In this document: one piece after another, positions 63,143 to 64,000 of the stretch
Layout: the number at the start of each line of letters is the position of its first letter
Position numbering within the stretch: position 1 is the first letter of the stretch
From: DATCRE01 sp964235605
GTDB taxonomy: Bacteria; Bacteroidota; Bacteroidia; Cytophagales; Cyclobacteriaceae
Assembly (NCBI GenBank): GCA_964235605.1
Contig: CAXSCR010000003.1
Coordinates: forward strand, 1 to 64,000
Direction: 5' to 3'
Length of the DNA stretch: 64,000 nucleotides
Position numbers and translations under genes: made by a program
Notes under the pieces: model-generated
The model's database searches: none
The model's input: only the letters and a program-made list of their open reading frames with translations
Told to the model about the DNA's origin: nothing

Positions 63143-64000
63143 TTACAATTTAAACCTCAAAAATGTTCCCATTGGTAAATCTCTACCACTCTTAGATTTT
63201 AGGAAGAATTCTCCAAACTCCGGATTTGAATGTTCGAAATGGGTTTTAACCACGTTAAGACCAACTAAAGGTGACAATCCAACAGCATACATGCTTAGTA
63301 TGAAAAACGCACTCTTGTTCACTAGCAATTCACTGGAGAGTTGTACCAACTCATTTAGTTTTTCTTGTAAGGTCCATTTCTCACCATCTGGCCCACGACC
63401 GTATGGTGGCGGATCCATGATAATACCATTGTATTTGTTGCCTCGCTTTACTTCTCTTTTTACAAACTTCAACGCATCTTCATATACCCAACGAATTCCG
63501 TCAAGATCGTTTAACTGCATATTTTGATTAGCCCAATTTAATCCTGGGCGTGAAGCATCAACATGTGTAACATCTGCACCTGCTGCTCTGGCAACTACGG
63601 AAGCTCCGCCCGTATAAGCAAAAAGGTTAAGAACACGTGGCTTTTCAACACCCCAACTGCGTATGGTATCGTATATAAAATTCCAGTTATTGCCTTGCTC
63701 AGGAAAAAGACCAACGTGGCCAAAACCTGTTAGCGCTAAACGAAGTGAAAGGTTGAGTTCTTTGTATTGATATTTAATGTTCCAGCTTTCAGGCACGCTG
63801 GTATTTTTCATCCAACCACCTGTTACATCATCTGTAAAGCGAAATTTATCTTTTTGTTCCCGGTCAAACCGCGTGCTCGCATATTTCTTCCATTCGGTAT
63901 CGGTAAGCACCTTACTCCAGATGGCTTGAGGTTCGGGGCGTATCAATGTAAATTTTCCAAAACGTTCTAATTTTTCTCCCTCGCCAGAATCAAGAAGTTC
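63143..64000 (-). CDS. Class I SAM-dependent (rRNA-type) methyltransferase, partial
   Basis: The open reading frame continues through the right edge (the last codons read ELLDSGEGEKLERF before IRPEPQAIW), so the start lies beyond 64000. The visible 285 codons contain the Rossmann motif VLNLFAYTGGASVVARAAGA, DVTHVDASRPGLNWANQNMQ (SAM-binding acidic residue) and IIMDPPPYGRGPDG (the DPPxY-type motif), ending MGTFLRFKL. This resembles RlmI/RlmK-type large-subunit rRNA methyltransferases, but the target is not settled. Confidence 0.9.
   Translation of the reverse strand, partial: ELLDSGEGEKLERFGKFTLIRPEPQAIWSKVLTDTEWKKYASTRFDREQKDKFRFTDDVTGGWMKNTSVPESWNIKYQYKELNLSLRLALTGFGHVGLFPEQGNNWNFIYDTIRSWGVEKPRVLNLFAYTGGASVVARAAGADVTHVDASRPGLNWANQNMQLNDLDGIRWVYEDALKFVKREVKRGNKYNGIIMDPPPYGRGPDGEKWTLQEKLNELVQLSSELLVNKSAFFILSMYAVGLSPLVGLNVVKTHFEHSNPEFGEFFLKSKSGRDLPMGTFLRFKL

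Overview
The window looks like a chromosome segment of a Bacteroidota bacterium, most likely Cytophagia-like. The evidence is AT-rich intergenic DNA, two proteins or remnants with type IX secretion (T9SS) C-terminal sorting domains, a Bacteroidota-style Kdp locus with a shortened KdpD, a fused isobutyryl-CoA mutase (IcmF), DUF6660, DUF4142 and DUF1684 proteins, and many PAS histidine kinases. I saw no tRNA, rRNA, CRISPR array or intact insertion sequence.

Layout. 0-4 kb: a decayed rlmF, a 105-bp repeat, a small eRF1-like protein, a manganese catalase, and an intact plus a broken universal stress protein (USP). 4-13.3 kb: a stress and low-oxygen regulon. It has a PAS kinase with a REC-cNMP-Crp regulator, a CoA-transferase, another USP fragment, a porin-like barrel with YceI, a truncated haemoglobin, a YciE ferritin-like protein and a DUF6766 membrane protein. 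A 343-bp MITE copy sits at 6.5 kb. 13.4-18.2 kb: a triple-PAS kinase divergent from a single-domain response regulator, a lipocalin and a DUF3784-like membrane protein. 18.9-28.6 kb: a complete Kdp potassium-uptake locus with an NtrC-type activator, a sigma-54-like promoter, two unnamed small membrane ORFs, kdpFABC, a KdpD-N/USP sensor and a separate HAMP histidine kinase. 28.9-34.9 kb: an RND heavy-metal efflux operon with a DUF6660 Cys-rich protein. 35-38 kb: a gene graveyard holding a truncated XRE gene, ISL3 and ISAs1 transposase fragments, a broken sbnB-like gene and an orphan T9SS tail. 38-45 kb: a DUF1684-TonB fusion, a DUF748 protein and a T9SS fibronectin protein. 45.6-47.2 kb: a tripartite HipBST-like toxin-antitoxin operon with three operators spaced exactly 40 bp. 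47.3-64 kb: small hypotheticals, DUF4142, LigD, another PAS kinase, a frameshifted exbD, an SRPBCC protein, an Fpg/Nei-like glycosylase, icmF, the second MITE, a TPR protein, typA and a SAM methyltransferase that runs off the right edge.

How the parts work together. The left third combines peroxide removal (Mn catalase), ferritin-like and oxygen-binding proteins, USPs and a Crp-type two-component pair, which suggests a shared stress response. The Kdp section looks self-contained: sensor, kinase, sigma-54 activator, promoter and pump lie together. A striking overall feature is decay. At least nine broken or truncated genes were found by reading frames between the annotated ORFs, several of them next to repeats or transposase scraps.
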